NCBI RefSeq assembly: GCF_047344985.1
Contig: NZ_CP178861.1
Coordinates: 248,001-312,000, forward strand
Direction of reading: 5' to 3'
Length of the DNA: 64,000 bases
Origin: Bdellovibrio sp047344985
GTDB taxonomy: Bacteria; Bdellovibrionota; Bdellovibrionia; Bdellovibrionales; Bdellovibrionaceae
Positions 25,179 through 34,658 of the stretch are shown here, in pieces. A program made the position numbers and the translations under genes. How positions within the stretch are numbered: position 1 is the stretch's first letter; every line of letters begins with the position of its first letter. A model generated the notes under the pieces. That model made no database searches. It was not told where the DNA came from and saw only the letters and a list, made by a program, of their open reading frames with translations.

Positions 25179-28100
25179 CTATAATGAGTAGCGATTGATC
25201 ACTCCTAACAACGTATCCTTTTTGAAAGGTTTGGCGATATGATCGTCACAACCCGCACGCAAGGATTTTTGTCGGTCCTCAGAAAGGGCGTGAGCAGTTA
25301 GTGCGATGATCGGAGTGTGTTGTTTGTGGTTTTCATCTTCCCACTTACGAATCTTATCCGTCGCCGCGTACCCATCCATTTCTGGCATTTGCACGTCCAT
25401 AAAGACGATATCAAACTGCCCTGACTTTATCTTATCTAAAGCTTCAAGTCCATTCTCAGCTTCAATAATTTCATAAGGACCGTTTTTGAGGTAGTGCGTG
25501 AAAAGAGTGCGATTGTCTTCCGTGTCATCGGCAATCAAGATGCGAATTTTCTTATTGGGATCCCGATGTCTGTAGGGAAGAAAATCCATTTCTCCCCCAT
25601 GCAGGTGAAGAGGTTTGTGAGTGACAGGGTTGTAGACCTGTTCGCGATAAGGAATGGTAAAAAAGAACGTCGTTCCCATGTTTTCTCGACTCTTAAACCA
25701 AATTTGTCCTCCCATAAGCTCAACAAGACTCTTGGAAATGGCAAGTCCCAGTCCTGTTCCGCCATAGCGCCGAGTGATGGAACTATCGGCCTGCGAGAAT
25801 TTTTGGAAAATCAGATGCTGCTTGTTCGAGGGAATTCCGACGCCAGAGTCGCTCACACTCACCATGAGTGTGTCCTTTTTTGACGGATTTTTACTCACGG
25901 AAACTCTGATGTAGCCCGTTTCGGTGAATTTTAAAGAGTTGCTGACAAGATTGATTAAAACTTGTCTTAACTTATTTGGATCGCCCATAAGATATGGAGA
26001 AATTCCCGGGGTCATTTCGAAGGAATAGTTAATCCCTTTTTCCAAAGCGCGAGGCTTCATCATTTCTTCGACATCAATCATCAGTTTCTTCAGATCAAAA
26101 GGAATATTTTCGATAGAAACTTCGCCGGCCTCAATTTTCGAAAGATCCAAAATATCATTGATAAGGGCCATTAAAACTTCGCCAGCTTTGCAGAAGATCG
26201 TGACGTAATATTGTTGGTCCTGATTTAGCTTTGTTTCTTTTAAAAGTTCTGCCATTCCCATGATGGCATTCATGGGTGTGCGGATTTCGTGGCTCATGCG
26301 TGCAAGAAATTCGGATTTGGCCTGTGAGGATTTCAAGGCATCATTTTTAGCAGCAATCAAAGATTGCTCTACGCGGCGAAGTTCTGTGATGTCTTGGGTT
26401 GTACCATACATAAATAACGGATTTCCATAGTCATCATATTCGGTGCGACCTTGCGCGCGCACCCAGATGATGTCTCCGGTGTCTTTCTTTTTTAAACGGA
26501 AATCTAAGTTAAAAGGCTGGATATTTTGGTGAGCCTCATGAAGGGCGTCATCAAAAATCTCAAGGTCCTCAGAAAGTATCAGGGATCGAAACAGTTCAAA
26601 GGTGGGAAGAGTTGTGGCCGGATCCAGTCCCAATATGTGAAACTCCTCTTCAGACCAAAGACATTTTCCCGTGGAAATATCCCAGCGGAAAGAGCCGGTT
26701 TTTGAAAGAGACTGCGACTCTTTCAAAAGTTCTTCTTTGAGTTTGAGTTCCTTTTCGATCTCTTTTTTCCAGCGAATATCCCGTCCCACGACAACTAAAG
26801 TGGGATGAGAGTTCTTGGAATTTTTTAAAGGAGCCCAGGAAAGATCCAGAGGAATTTTTTCTCCGGAAATTTTCTTAAGTGTGCCCTCCATCGAAAGGGC
26901 CTGCGTGCTTTCGCTATGGTTTTCTAACGATGAAAGAATTTGTGAGTAGTCCGTATCGATCCACATCTGCAAATCCGTGCCTTTGAGAGAAGCAGCGGCA
27001 AGACCTAACATCTCGGAGGCCGCAGGATTAAGGTCACGAATCTGAATGTGAACTTTATCTTCAACGGAGTGGCTGATTTCAACAACAAAGAATGCTTCGT
27101 GAATGGATTGCACCGTGTTCTCTAAAAAATCTTTTTGTGTCTTGATTTCTGAAAGTTGACGGGAAACTTCGTGAAAATGGTCCGACAGGTTTTTGAATTC
27201 ACCTCTTTGCTCCGGAAGCTTTTCAGAAAAATCCAATGAAGCTAATTTTTGAAGACCTTGATTTAAAGACTGCAAGGGTTGAAACATACGGCGTGAGAAA
27301 ATGTATGCCGACGCCAAGGCCAGCGCACCAATAACCAAAATAAAAAGAACCAAAGGAAGAATCTTATTTGTTAAGGGAACCAGGGCTTCTTGAGCGCTGA
27401 CTTTTGCAATAATGATCCATTCCGTGTTTCCTGGGAGAACCGCTTTGCCGACGGATTGCACGGCTTTGTTCCCAGCATAGTCCGTTGTCGTTTCAATGAT
27501 ATCATGATTTTGTAAATAATTTTTTAAATCATCTTGGGGAAGTCCAATGCTTAAAGCTGTGGAGTGACTGCGACGGACAAGTTCAGCGTTGTTTACTGAA
27601 GATTCGTGCTTTTGATAACTGCTAAGAAACTTATCGGGACTTTCAAAGAAAGCTCGGGCATTGTTGCGCATCAATCCGTCGCTTCCAAATGCAACAACCT
27701 CGCCGGTTTTTCTTAACCCTAAACTTTCCCAATCGTGTTGGTTGCTCAAAATGTCGTCGACACGTTCAATGGGAATTTGAAACACCAGAGTGCCAATATA
27801 ACTGGATTGAGAAAAAAGCGGAGTTACCAGAAATCCGACGGGCAAACTCCAAAAATGTGTCAGCGGAGAAAAATCAAAAAACTTAGTGGCTCCTTGTGAA
27901 GCATTCATTGACCAGCGAAATGCTTGTGCCAGACGTGAGTTTGCAAAAGTGCCCGAGAGCAGATTTGCTCCCATATCCAATTCTTTTTTGACCGTATAAA
28001 CGACGTTTCCCTGAGGATCTATCAGAATCACATCACTGAGTTCCAATCGGTTCCACAGTGACGTCATAGAGGGATGAAGAAGTTCATGACTTTTAAAGTA

Positions 28101-28571
28101 AGATAGAGAACGGTTTGAAGATTTAATAACTTCGTGAGGCATTTTATTCTGAGCGACAGCTTCCTGAATAAAATGAGCTTGAAGAAAAACTGCGCTTGGC
28201 GACATTTGTCCGAGAACTCTTGAAAGTTCTGAAACTTCGGGATTGCTGTTGGCGCGAATAATGATGGATCGCCAGGCACCTTCGCTTCCATGACTGCGCA
28301 GCCAGGAGCGAATTTGCTCCTGATCTCGGGCTGAGTGTTGGAAAAACTCTATCAGAGATTTTTTTTCCGCCGTCGTAAGAAGAGAATCATTTAAATAAGA
28401 AAAATCTTTTTGCAGCTCTTTGGTTTTAAACTGTCGGATTTGAACCAATTTTTCTTGGGTGCCTTCCAATAACGAAGAAACACCCATTTGATAACCAACG
28501 ATTCCCGCCACCAGCAGTGTACCTAAAACAAGGGACGCGGTAAAAAGGAAAAGGCGGCTCCGATGAGTCAT
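25179..28571 (-). CDS. Hybrid sensor histidine kinase (Cache-like sensor, PAS, kinase, receiver)
   Basis: A 1130-residue inner-membrane kinase. One helix spans about residues 8-28. A 350-residue periplasmic region with the look of a double Cache sensor follows, then a second helix at about 395-418 and a HAMP-like stretch. Two PAS/PAC units follow (the second is marked by WVRAQGRTEYD and GTTQDIT), then the dimerisation helix with H761 in RMSHEIRTPM, the ATP-binding domain (LVSNSLKF, DSGVGI, GGTGLGLAIS) and a receiver with D1059 in FMDVQMP. It sits between the Hpt and receiver genes. The divergent PhnD-like lipoprotein is a candidate sensory partner. Confidence 0.93.
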   Translation of the reverse strand: MTHRSRLFLFTASLVLGTLLVAGIVGYQMGVSSLLEGTQEKLVQIRQFKTKELQKDFSYLNDSLLTTAEKKSLIEFFQHSARDQEQIRSWLRSHGSEGAWRSIIIRANSNPEVSELSRVLGQMSPSAVFLQAHFIQEAVAQNKMPHEVIKSSNRSLSYFKSHELLHPSMTSLWNRLELSDVILIDPQGNVVYTVKKELDMGANLLSGTFANSRLAQAFRWSMNASQGATKFFDFSPLTHFWSLPVGFLVTPLFSQSSYIGTLVFQIPIERVDDILSNQHDWESLGLRKTGEVVAFGSDGLMRNNARAFFESPDKFLSSYQKHESSVNNAELVRRSHSTALSIGLPQDDLKNYLQNHDIIETTTDYAGNKAVQSVGKAVLPGNTEWIIIAKVSAQEALVPLTNKILPLVLFILVIGALALASAYIFSRRMFQPLQSLNQGLQKLASLDFSEKLPEQRGEFKNLSDHFHEVSRQLSEIKTQKDFLENTVQSIHEAFFVVEISHSVEDKVHIQIRDLNPAASEMLGLAAASLKGTDLQMWIDTDYSQILSSLENHSESTQALSMEGTLKKISGEKIPLDLSWAPLKNSKNSHPTLVVVGRDIRWKKEIEKELKLKEELLKESQSLSKTGSFRWDISTGKCLWSEEEFHILGLDPATTLPTFELFRSLILSEDLEIFDDALHEAHQNIQPFNLDFRLKKKDTGDIIWVRAQGRTEYDDYGNPLFMYGTTQDITELRRVEQSLIAAKNDALKSSQAKSEFLARMSHEIRTPMNAIMGMAELLKETKLNQDQQYYVTIFCKAGEVLMALINDILDLSKIEAGEVSIENIPFDLKKLMIDVEEMMKPRALEKGINYSFEMTPGISPYLMGDPNKLRQVLINLVSNSLKFTETGYIRVSVSKNPSKKDTLMVSVSDSGVGIPSNKQHLIFQKFSQADSSITRRYGGTGLGLAISKSLVELMGGQIWFKSRENMGTTFFFTIPYREQVYNPVTHKPLHLHGGEMDFLPYRHRDPNKKIRILIADDTEDNRTLFTHYLKNGPYEIIEAENGLEALDKIKSGQFDIVFMDVQMPEMDGYAATDKIRKWEDENHKQHTPIIALTAHALSEDRQKSLRAGCDDHIAKPFKKDTLLGVINRYSL

Positions 28572-28580
28572 AAACTCCTG

Positions 28581-28892
28581 TTACATAGATACGTAATGAA
28601 TCTCAACGTTCAGAAAGTGTATTCTCATTTGCTTTACTAAATCCTTCAGTGGAGTTGCATCGTTCGCTTTCGCCGCTTTTTCCATTTGCGCCGCTAAATT
28701 ACTTAACTCGTTAAAACCATAGCCCGCTGCTGCTCCTTTGATTTTGTGAGCAAGCTGTGCAATGGCGACGAGATCATTCTTTTCCACAAGCTGCTCTAGA
28801 GACTCGATATCTTTTTTTCGATTCTCAACAAATTGTGGAATCAGATCCTGCAAATCAGCATCTATTTCGACCTTCACTTTTGGCATTTCCAT
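28581..28892 (-). CDS. Hpt phosphotransfer protein
   Basis: A 103-residue four-helix histidine phosphotransfer domain, stand-alone. The phospho-accepting residue is H49 in AQLAHKIKGAAAGYG, the standard signature. It is the first gene of the three-gene phosphorelay operon and would shuttle phosphate between the receiver of the hybrid kinase and the separate response regulator. It ends nine bases before the kinase gene. Confidence 0.9.
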   Translation of the reverse strand: MEMPKVKVEIDADLQDLIPQFVENRKKDIESLEQLVEKNDLVAIAQLAHKIKGAAAGYGFNELSNLAAQMEKAAKANDATPLKDLVKQMRIHFLNVEIHYVSM

Positions 28893-29012
28893 GGACTCCT
28901 TATGCTCGATAAACCCTCACGTATACAAAGTATTTTAGTTTAGAAGAGTGTTTATTGCATACATTTAATAACAAGAGTAAATTCAAGAACATATATTCCA
29001 GGAGAAAGTCTT

Positions 29013-29906
29013 GTGGTGAAGAAAATACTCATCATCATGTCCTCGTGTTTCTTGTTGTCGTGCACCACGGAGAAGCAACTCGGGAACAAAGAAAATCCGA
29101 TCCATTTCGCTCTTGTGCCTGGCCAAGATAGCGCTGTCTTGATGGAGAATGGAAAGATTTTAGAGCAGTGGATTTTCCAGCAGACGGGCCTTTACATCAA
29201 AGTGCAAGTGCCCGTGAGTTTCGTTGCGGTTGTTGAGGCCCTGGGGTCCCAACGAGTGGACGGCGCGATTATGAATACATTTGGTTATATCTTGGCTCAT
29301 GATAAATATGGGGCGCGTGCTCGACTCATGGGTGTGAATTTGGGAGTTTCTGAATATCGCGGGCAGATCATCACAAAGAATCCTAAAATTAAAACCCTGC
29401 AAGATCTGAACGGAAAAAAATTCGCGTTTGTCGACCCTGCATCCACATCGGGATATATTCTCGCGGCAAAAATGCTTAAGGATGAAAGCGTGAAACTGGG
29501 TGAAGTGATTTTTGCGGGAAAGCATGACAGCGTCGTAACCATGGTCTACCAGGGACGAGTCGATGCAGGGGCCACTTATTACACGCCGGATGAAAACGGT
29601 GAGCCTCAGGATGCTCGTCTTCTTGTTAAAGCCCAGTATCCTGACGTTTTTGAAAAAATACGAATCCTAAAAACAACCGATCCTATTCCCAGTGAGCCGG
29701 TGGTTTTTAGAAGGGATTTTCCTAAAGAGTTGGAAGAGAAAATTATCGCTGCTTTGAAATCTTTCTCTTCAACTCCCGAGGGAGCCAAAGCGCTTAAAAA
29801 ACTTTATCATCTGACGGGTTTTAAGGACTGCACGGACAAAGACTATGATCGAGTTCGCAAGATCCTTCTAGATCTCGGAAAAAAGGTCCAGGATCTGGTT
29901 AAATAG
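29013..29906 (+). CDS. PhnD-like phosphate/phosphonate-binding lipoprotein
   Basis: Periplasmic type-II binding protein of 297 residues. The signal ends in a lipobox (FLLSC, C17), so it is membrane-anchored. GQDSAVLMENG near residue 38, the SQRVDGAIMN region, and DPASTSGYILAAKML near 138 are typical of the PhnD/PtxB family, including the serine-rich anion site. Translation starts at GTG 29013 after GGAGAAAG. No permease or ATPase genes follow, so it is not part of a transporter operon here. It is divergent from the Hpt/hybrid-kinase operon and could present ligand to that sensor, which is inference. Confidence 0.8.
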   Translation: MVKKILIIMSSCFLLSCTTEKQLGNKENPIHFALVPGQDSAVLMENGKILEQWIFQQTGLYIKVQVPVSFVAVVEALGSQRVDGAIMNTFGYILAHDKYGARARLMGVNLGVSEYRGQIITKNPKIKTLQDLNGKKFAFVDPASTSGYILAAKMLKDESVKLGEVIFAGKHDSVVTMVYQGRVDAGATYYTPDENGEPQDARLLVKAQYPDVFEKIRILKTTDPIPSEPVVFRRDFPKELEEKIIAALKSFSSTPEGAKALKKLYHLTGFKDCTDKDYDRVRKILLDLGKKVQDLVK

Positions 29907-30015
29907 TGTCTTTAAATGGGCCTGGCACGGCGGTCCTTGATAAATTCATCAGTTTCATGTTTAATACATTTATGCGCCATGCAACGTCTAAAAATCCTAT
30001 TCTGAGATTTTGTTG

Positions 30016-30034
30016 CAGCAGAAAATTTCTGCTG
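30016..30034. repeat. Palindrome in the rnk upstream region
   Basis: CAGCAGAAA-A-TTTCTGCTG, a perfect nine-base dyad about 75 bases before the rnk start. The stretch 29907-30109 otherwise shows no gene. A T-rich run follows 17 bases later, so this could be a late terminator for the upstream lipoprotein gene or an operator. Confidence 0.4.
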
Positions 30035-30109
30035 AAGGCCGCTTAGTTTCTTTTTTTATTCCTAAAATTTTAAATCTCATTACACACCATCTCTCTTAAG
30101 GAGGATTGT

Positions 30110-30514
30110 ATGACCACAGAAAATCGCATTTTTATCACAGATCAAGATTATCACCGTTTAACTGCTTTAGTTTCTCAAGTGGAAGGTCAGTGGGCAGAAG
30201 CTTTAGAAGAAGAGCTAAGTCGTGCCAATGTGATTTCGCAAAAGGAAATTCCTCGCGACATTGTGACGATGAATTCTCGCGTGAAGTTTTTAGACGAATC
30301 CACAGGAACAGAAAGCGAAATGACATTGGTGTATCCGCAGGACGCTAAGCTGGAAGAAGGACGTATTTCTATTTTGGCTCCGGTGGGTATCGCTTTGTTG
30401 GGATTGAGTGCCGGTCAATCTATCAATTGGAAAATGCCTAATGGTGCGACGAAAAAACTTAAAGTGCAGGAGGTTGTTTATCAGCCGGAAGCATCTGGAC
30501 AGTTTGAGCTTTAA
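30110..30514 (+). CDS. rnk: Rnk-type nucleoside diphosphate kinase regulator (GreA/B C-terminal fold)
   Basis: A 134-residue protein of the Rnk family, related to transcription-cleavage factors and known to bind RNA polymerase. The middle RANVISQKEIPRDIVTMNSRVKF and TLVYPQDAK stretches, then ISILAPVGIALLGLSAGQ and VVYQPEASGQ, match the family closely. A strong AAGGAGGA precedes the ATG. The stop overlaps the convergent gene by four bases. The effect on nucleotide pools is known for the E. coli protein and only assumed here. Confidence 0.9.
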   Translation: MTTENRIFITDQDYHRLTALVSQVEGQWAEALEEELSRANVISQKEIPRDIVTMNSRVKFLDESTGTESEMTLVYPQDAKLEEGRISILAPVGIALLGLSAGQSINWKMPNGATKKLKVQEVVYQPEASGQFEL

Positions 30515-30897
30515 TCACGCAATTCAACGCAAATGAGCCCACGGCGTTCGGAATTTTTATTATAAGTCGCGTGGAACTCTCTGGAGCCTTGGCTATAAGA
30601 GAGTTGCGCGTCGACGCGAAGAGTGGGCGAATACCACAATTGCACGTAGGTTTGATTGTCTAAAAGCGGAATCTGATAAACTTTTGTCGGAGTGCTTTCG
30701 GTGACAATAAAATTCTGAATCAAATCGACTTTTCCTAATTCCCTATTGGCGGCCGTATCGAAATATTTCTTCATACGGATTGAAGAAAATCCGTGAGGAT
30801 CCTCTTCAAAGCGACACGTGTACACCGAGCTTTCGTCAGCCAGAGCTGTCGCACTCAATAATGAAACAACAAAGAAGAAATGCATGAAGAATCTCAT
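30511..30897 (-). CDS. Exported hypothetical protein
   Basis: A 128-residue protein with a signal peptide (about residues 1-20, cleavage after ATALA). The mature part is mostly beta-like and has two cysteines, one at each end (YTCRFEED and RGLICVELRD), which could form a disulfide. No family is recognised. It converges on rnk with a four-base overlap. Confidence 0.65.
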   Translation of the reverse strand: MRFFMHFFFVVSLLSATALADESSVYTCRFEEDPHGFSSIRMKKYFDTAANRELGKVDLIQNFIVTESTPTKVYQIPLLDNQTYVQLWYSPTLRVDAQLSYSQGSREFHATYNKNSERRGLICVELRD

Positions 30898-30972
30898 ACA
30901 TTTCTTATCGAATTTCGCCCGAAGGACTTAACGACGGGACGCTGGTCTATAGACTAGAAAGTAAAGACAGTT

Positions 30973-31443
30973 CTACTTTAACGCCGTATTGACGCCTTTA
31001 AGGCAAGCGACTTCTACTTTGAGCGGATCAATGAACAAAAGAACATTGTGCGGATTGTGTCCTAATGAAACAAGCTCAATGCATTTGTCGATAAGGTCAT
31101 TCACTTTCTCAGCATAAGCCGTTTTGCATTCGGCGTCCGTCGGATTTGGATTTCCAGGAATAACTTCTTTGCAAATACGCCAATTGCCTGTGCGAATTTC
31201 TTCCGCACGGTTTTTAATCGAGCCGCGTAAAGCACCTTGTTGCTTTTCTAAATTGCACATCTGCTTCGCGTAAGGTCTAAGTTGATCATCCGTCCAATCA
31301 GCAACTTCACGCAGCTTTGGAATGTAGACCGTGTCGATCACCGTTTTCGAACATGTAAGCAAAGGTTGTACTTCTTTTGCGTGCGTTGTTGGCAGAAAGC
31401 TTAAGAGAGTAAAAAAGCTCAAAACGATTGCTGTGGTTTTCAT
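30973..31443 (-). CDS. Exported hypothetical protein, helical, cysteine-containing
   Basis: A 156-residue protein with a signal peptide ending near THA (residue 22). The mature part is helical and contains six cysteines (in LLTCSK, KQMCNLEK, WRICKEV, DAECKTAY, DKCIELV and VACLKGV), which could form three disulfides in the periplasm. AAGGAGA lies before the ATG at 31443. No family is recognised. It shares orientation with the previous exported protein but is 75 bases away. Confidence 0.65.
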   Translation of the reverse strand: MKTTAIVLSFFTLLSFLPTTHAKEVQPLLTCSKTVIDTVYIPKLREVADWTDDQLRPYAKQMCNLEKQQGALRGSIKNRAEEIRTGNWRICKEVIPGNPNPTDAECKTAYAEKVNDLIDKCIELVSLGHNPHNVLLFIDPLKVEVACLKGVNTALK

Positions 31444-31593
31444 GGAGTCTCCTTAGTGAAGGCCAATGTAGATGCGAGCGAAGAGCGGGACAAGAGGACT
31501 TGAGATTATACATTTTTGCGAGTTATGTTATTTTGCAGGAATGCATTTTGACTCTTACTTCCGCGCGCTTCATGCTCACAGATGAGGTGAACT

Positions 31594-32574
31594 ATGCGCG
31601 TGATTGATATGAAAAATCCTGGTGACCCTGAAGTTCTTTATGTTCGTGAGCGTCCTCGCCCTGAACCGGCAGCCCATGACGTATTAATCGAAGTGCATGC
31701 GGCAGGTATCAATCGTCCTGACTGTGCTCAACGGCAGGGAACTTATCCTCCGCCTCCAGGAGCTTCTGATATTTTAGGTTTGGAAGTTGCGGGAACAGTT
31801 GTTACTTGTGGATCTCAAGTTTCCCGTTGGAAAGTCGGGGACCGCGTGTGTGCCCTGATCTCCGGGGGAGGATATGCCGAATATGCTGCGGCTCCTGAAG
31901 GCCAGTGTCTGCCGGTTCCGAAAGATTTCGATATGATTCACGCAGCTGCCTTGCCGGAAACTTTTTTTACAGTATGGACGAACGTTTTTGAAAGTGGGCG
32001 ACTGCAAAAAGGTGAAAGCATCTTAGTTCATGGCGGATCAGGTGGAATAGGCACAACGGCGATCCAAATGGCGCACACTCTAGGAGCAAAAGTTTTTACG
32101 ACTGTCGGAAAAAAAGAATCTGTGGCTCCTTGTAAAGCTTTGGGTGCTGACCGAGTGATTCTTTATAAAGAAGAAGATTTTGTGACGGCTATTAAAGAAA
32201 CGACTCAAGGCCGCGGTGTGGACGTGATTCTGGATATGGTTGGCGGAGATTATTTTATCCGCAATATAGAAGCTCTCGCGCCCTTGGGCCGACTGGTGCA
32301 GATTGCGACGATAAAAGGAACTCATGTCGAATTGGATTTAAGAAAAATGATGTTTAAGCGTTTAACTTTAACGGGTTCCACATTGCGTGCACGCTCTGTG
32401 GAAGAAAAAACGCGTATTGCCCAGGCTCTTGAGAAAAATATCTGGCCGCTTTTAAATCAAGGTCATATGAAGCCTGTGATTTATAAAACATTTCCTCTAG
32501 AACAAGCGCGTGAGGCCCACGAGTTAATGGAATCCAGCGCCCACACAGGTAAAATTGTTTTAGTCGTTAAATAG
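31594..32574 (+). CDS. NAD(P)H:quinone oxidoreductase (PIG3-like, zinc-free MDR)
   Basis: Medium-chain dehydrogenase/reductase of 326 residues. The catalytic half has INRPDCAQRQGTYPPPPG, a hallmark of the TP53I3/QOR branch, and lacks the zinc cysteines. The Rossmann motif is HGGSGGIGTTAIQMA near residue 149. It reduces quinones or activated alkenes with NADPH. The ATG follows GATGAGGTGAACT. Its 3' end overlaps the convergent XRE-type regulator gene by eight bases. Substrate is unknown. Confidence 0.88.
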   Translation: MRVIDMKNPGDPEVLYVRERPRPEPAAHDVLIEVHAAGINRPDCAQRQGTYPPPPGASDILGLEVAGTVVTCGSQVSRWKVGDRVCALISGGGYAEYAAAPEGQCLPVPKDFDMIHAAALPETFFTVWTNVFESGRLQKGESILVHGGSGGIGTTAIQMAHTLGAKVFTTVGKKESVAPCKALGADRVILYKEEDFVTAIKETTQGRGVDVILDMVGGDYFIRNIEALAPLGRLVQIATIKGTHVELDLRKMMFKRLTLTGSTLRARSVEEKTRIAQALEKNIWPLLNQGHMKPVIYKTFPLEQAREAHELMESSAHTGKIVLVVK

Positions 32575-33292
32575 TATCAAAAACACCTTGAGGAGTAACC
32601 GCTATAAGTGCTGTAAAGGTTTTAAGCTCTTGCTTGCTCAAAGTGAGTTCTTCACTTTCAGAATCCTGAACGGCTTCATCTAAAACTTTGGAAAGTTTTT
32701 TAAGCAGATTTTGATAGGACTCTTGAGAGACCTTCATGGAAACCAGACGATGCAAAGAACTGTCGAATTTACCCGAAAGGGCTCGGTGCAAAGTCAGCTC
32801 AGACCATTCCTTGTTAAGAGTGCTAGCTAATTTAGATTTGTCAGACCATTTAAATTTACCGACGTGCTTTGCCCTATACACTCCTTTGCGAGCTGTGAGT
32901 AAATTCAACGAAACTAAACGATCCAAAATCTTTTTTAATTCGGCTTTTGTTAGGTGTTGAAGCCTTTCGATTTCGTGAGGCTCATACTTTTCAATCACAA
33001 TACGCCAGTAGACGGCAAGTAAGCCGCGGTTTTTTAAAAGCGCCTCTTCTTGCTGAGTTGTTAGAATAACTTCAGAAATTGATGTTCTTTCTGAAAGAGA
33101 AAAAAGTTGGCCAGGCAAGATTCCTAGACAGTCGCATATCTGTAGAACCCGACGAAAAGAAATGTCTTTGGCGTTGAGCATTTTTTTGACTCCGGACTCT
33201 GTCATTTTCAATTGCTCAGCTAGATCCAGATAAGTCACGCCTCGCGCTTTAAGAGCTTTTTTGATAGCAGAAAGGTATTGCGAGTGTTCCAT
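32567..33292 (-). CDS. XRE-type HTH regulator with long C-terminal domain
   Basis: A 241-residue protein. The first 65 residues form a helix-turn-helix of the Cro/C1 type (TYLDLAEQLKMTESGVKKMLN). The rest is helical and includes a second winged-helix-like part (LTKAELKKILDRLVSLNLLTARKGVYRAKH). It resembles the DUF4423/TIGR02147 regulators that are numerous in Bdellovibrio-like genomes, but this is a visual impression. A near-perfect dyad with 11-base arms lies 20 bases upstream of its start and is a likely self-binding operator. It is divergent from the aminopeptidase P gene. Confidence 0.8.
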   Translation of the reverse strand: MEHSQYLSAIKKALKARGVTYLDLAEQLKMTESGVKKMLNAKDISFRRVLQICDCLGILPGQLFSLSERTSISEVILTTQQEEALLKNRGLLAVYWRIVIEKYEPHEIERLQHLTKAELKKILDRLVSLNLLTARKGVYRAKHVGKFKWSDKSKLASTLNKEWSELTLHRALSGKFDSSLHRLVSMKVSQESYQNLLKKLSKVLDEAVQDSESEELTLSKQELKTFTALIAVTPQGVFDTI

Positions 33293-33311
33293 GGTCTTCT
33301 CCTGGGTTTCC

Positions 33312-33340
33312 TAAAAAGTACCCAAATAAGGTACTTTTTA
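33312..33340. promoter_or_regulatory. Dyad operator between XRE regulator and pepP
   Basis: Perfect inverted repeat TAAAAAGTACC (33312-33322) / GGTACTTTTTA (33330-33340) with a 7-base spacer, in the 91-base region between two divergent genes. Arm length and location fit autoregulation by the neighbouring HTH protein. Folding as RNA is possible but less likely. Confidence 0.6.
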
Positions 33341-33383
33341 ATGCTTCATTTAGAATATTGTATCTCATATCTATACTCAAGAC

Positions 33384-34658
33384 ATGGAAACAATGATTTA
33401 TCAAAAAAGACGACAAGAATTAGGTTTAAAATACTCTCGAACGCTTTTTGTGATTTCTTCTGGCGATGAAGCGATGAGATCGCATTCTGTAGCGTATCGA
33501 CATAAGACGGCGGGGGACTTTTATTACCTCACTGGTGTTCATCTTATTGGGGCGGTTCTTTTAGTTATTGGGAAAAAAACGTATTTTCTTTCGGATGCCA
33601 ACGAGGCCACCGCCGTCTGGGATGACGGACATTCGTTAACGGCCGCGGATAAAGAAAAATTGCAAGATGTGAACTTTGAAAGTGTGGATAAACTTGCGGA
33701 TATCATTCACAGCCATACAAACGACTTCGATAGAGTTGCCTTAGCGATAGGGCGCAATCAAAAGATAGATCAGACTCTTTTGAGTACGATTTCTTACGAG
33801 AGTCGTCATCGCGGTCGTGTTTCCAATTTGCCCTTGGCGCTTTGCGACTCGCGAACTCTTATTGGTACAATGAGGCTCGTTAAAGATAATCACGAAATCT
33901 CGCTAATGAAGGAAGCGGGCCGCAGATCGTCTTTGGTGCACAGAGAGTTGATGAAACAAAACTTAATAGGAAAATCTGAACGTGAGGTTGTAGGCTGGAT
34001 TGAATCCCAATTTATGGCGCAGGGAATGCCGTGGACAGCTTATGAAAGTATTGCGGGTGCCGGAGAAAGATCGACGATCTTGCATGCAAGAGGAACGGAT
34101 CGAATTCTGAACGAAGGTGAAATTGTTTTGATTGATGCTGGTGGGGAATATCAAGGATACTGCGCCGATATTACGCGCGTTCTTCCAGTCGGAAAAAAAT
34201 TTTCTGCTGAACAAAAGAAGATCTATCAAATCGTTTTAGATGCACAAAAAGCGGTTCTAGAAAATGTGAAGTCTGGAGTGACCTTAAAAAATTTGCACGA
34301 GATCGCGTTAACACATCTTTCGGAGGGAATGCTTAAGAATGGATTTGCAAAAGACACCGTTCAGGAGAATCTTGGTAAGTTCATGCCGCATTCGACCTCT
34401 CACTGGATTGGCTTGGACGTTCATGATCCCTCTTCTTATGTGGATGATTCGGGAAATGCCTTAAAGCTGGCAGAAGGTATGTGCTTCACCGTGGAGCCAG
34501 GTCTTTACTTCCGCGAAGGAATCGGAGTGCCTTCACAGTATTTGGGTATTGGTGTGCGTATCGAAGATGACGTTGCCGTGACAGCTACGGGAGCAGAGCT
34601 TCTGACGTCCGTACCTAAAGAAATATCAGAGATTGAAGGATTAAGAGCGGGTTTGTAA
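33384..34658 (+). CDS. pepP: Xaa-Pro aminopeptidase (M24 family)
   Basis: Removes N-terminal residues before proline using a two-metal centre. It has 424 residues, with an N-terminal AMP_N-type domain (QKRRQELGLKYSRTLFVISSGDE) and a pita-bread domain. Metal ligands are visible as two aspartates in LIDAGGEYQGYCADITR, the histidine in HSTSHWIGLDVHD, and glutamates in CFTVEPGLYF and GVRIEDDVAVT. Its end overlaps the convergent lysR gene by 18 bases. Confidence 0.92.
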   Translation: METMIYQKRRQELGLKYSRTLFVISSGDEAMRSHSVAYRHKTAGDFYYLTGVHLIGAVLLVIGKKTYFLSDANEATAVWDDGHSLTAADKEKLQDVNFESVDKLADIIHSHTNDFDRVALAIGRNQKIDQTLLSTISYESRHRGRVSNLPLALCDSRTLIGTMRLVKDNHEISLMKEAGRRSSLVHRELMKQNLIGKSEREVVGWIESQFMAQGMPWTAYESIAGAGERSTILHARGTDRILNEGEIVLIDAGGEYQGYCADITRVLPVGKKFSAEQKKIYQIVLDAQKAVLENVKSGVTLKNLHEIALTHLSEGMLKNGFAKDTVQENLGKFMPHSTSHWIGLDVHDPSSYVDDSGNALKLAEGMCFTVEPGLYFREGIGVPSQYLGIGVRIEDDVAVTATGAELLTSVPKEISEIEGLRAGL

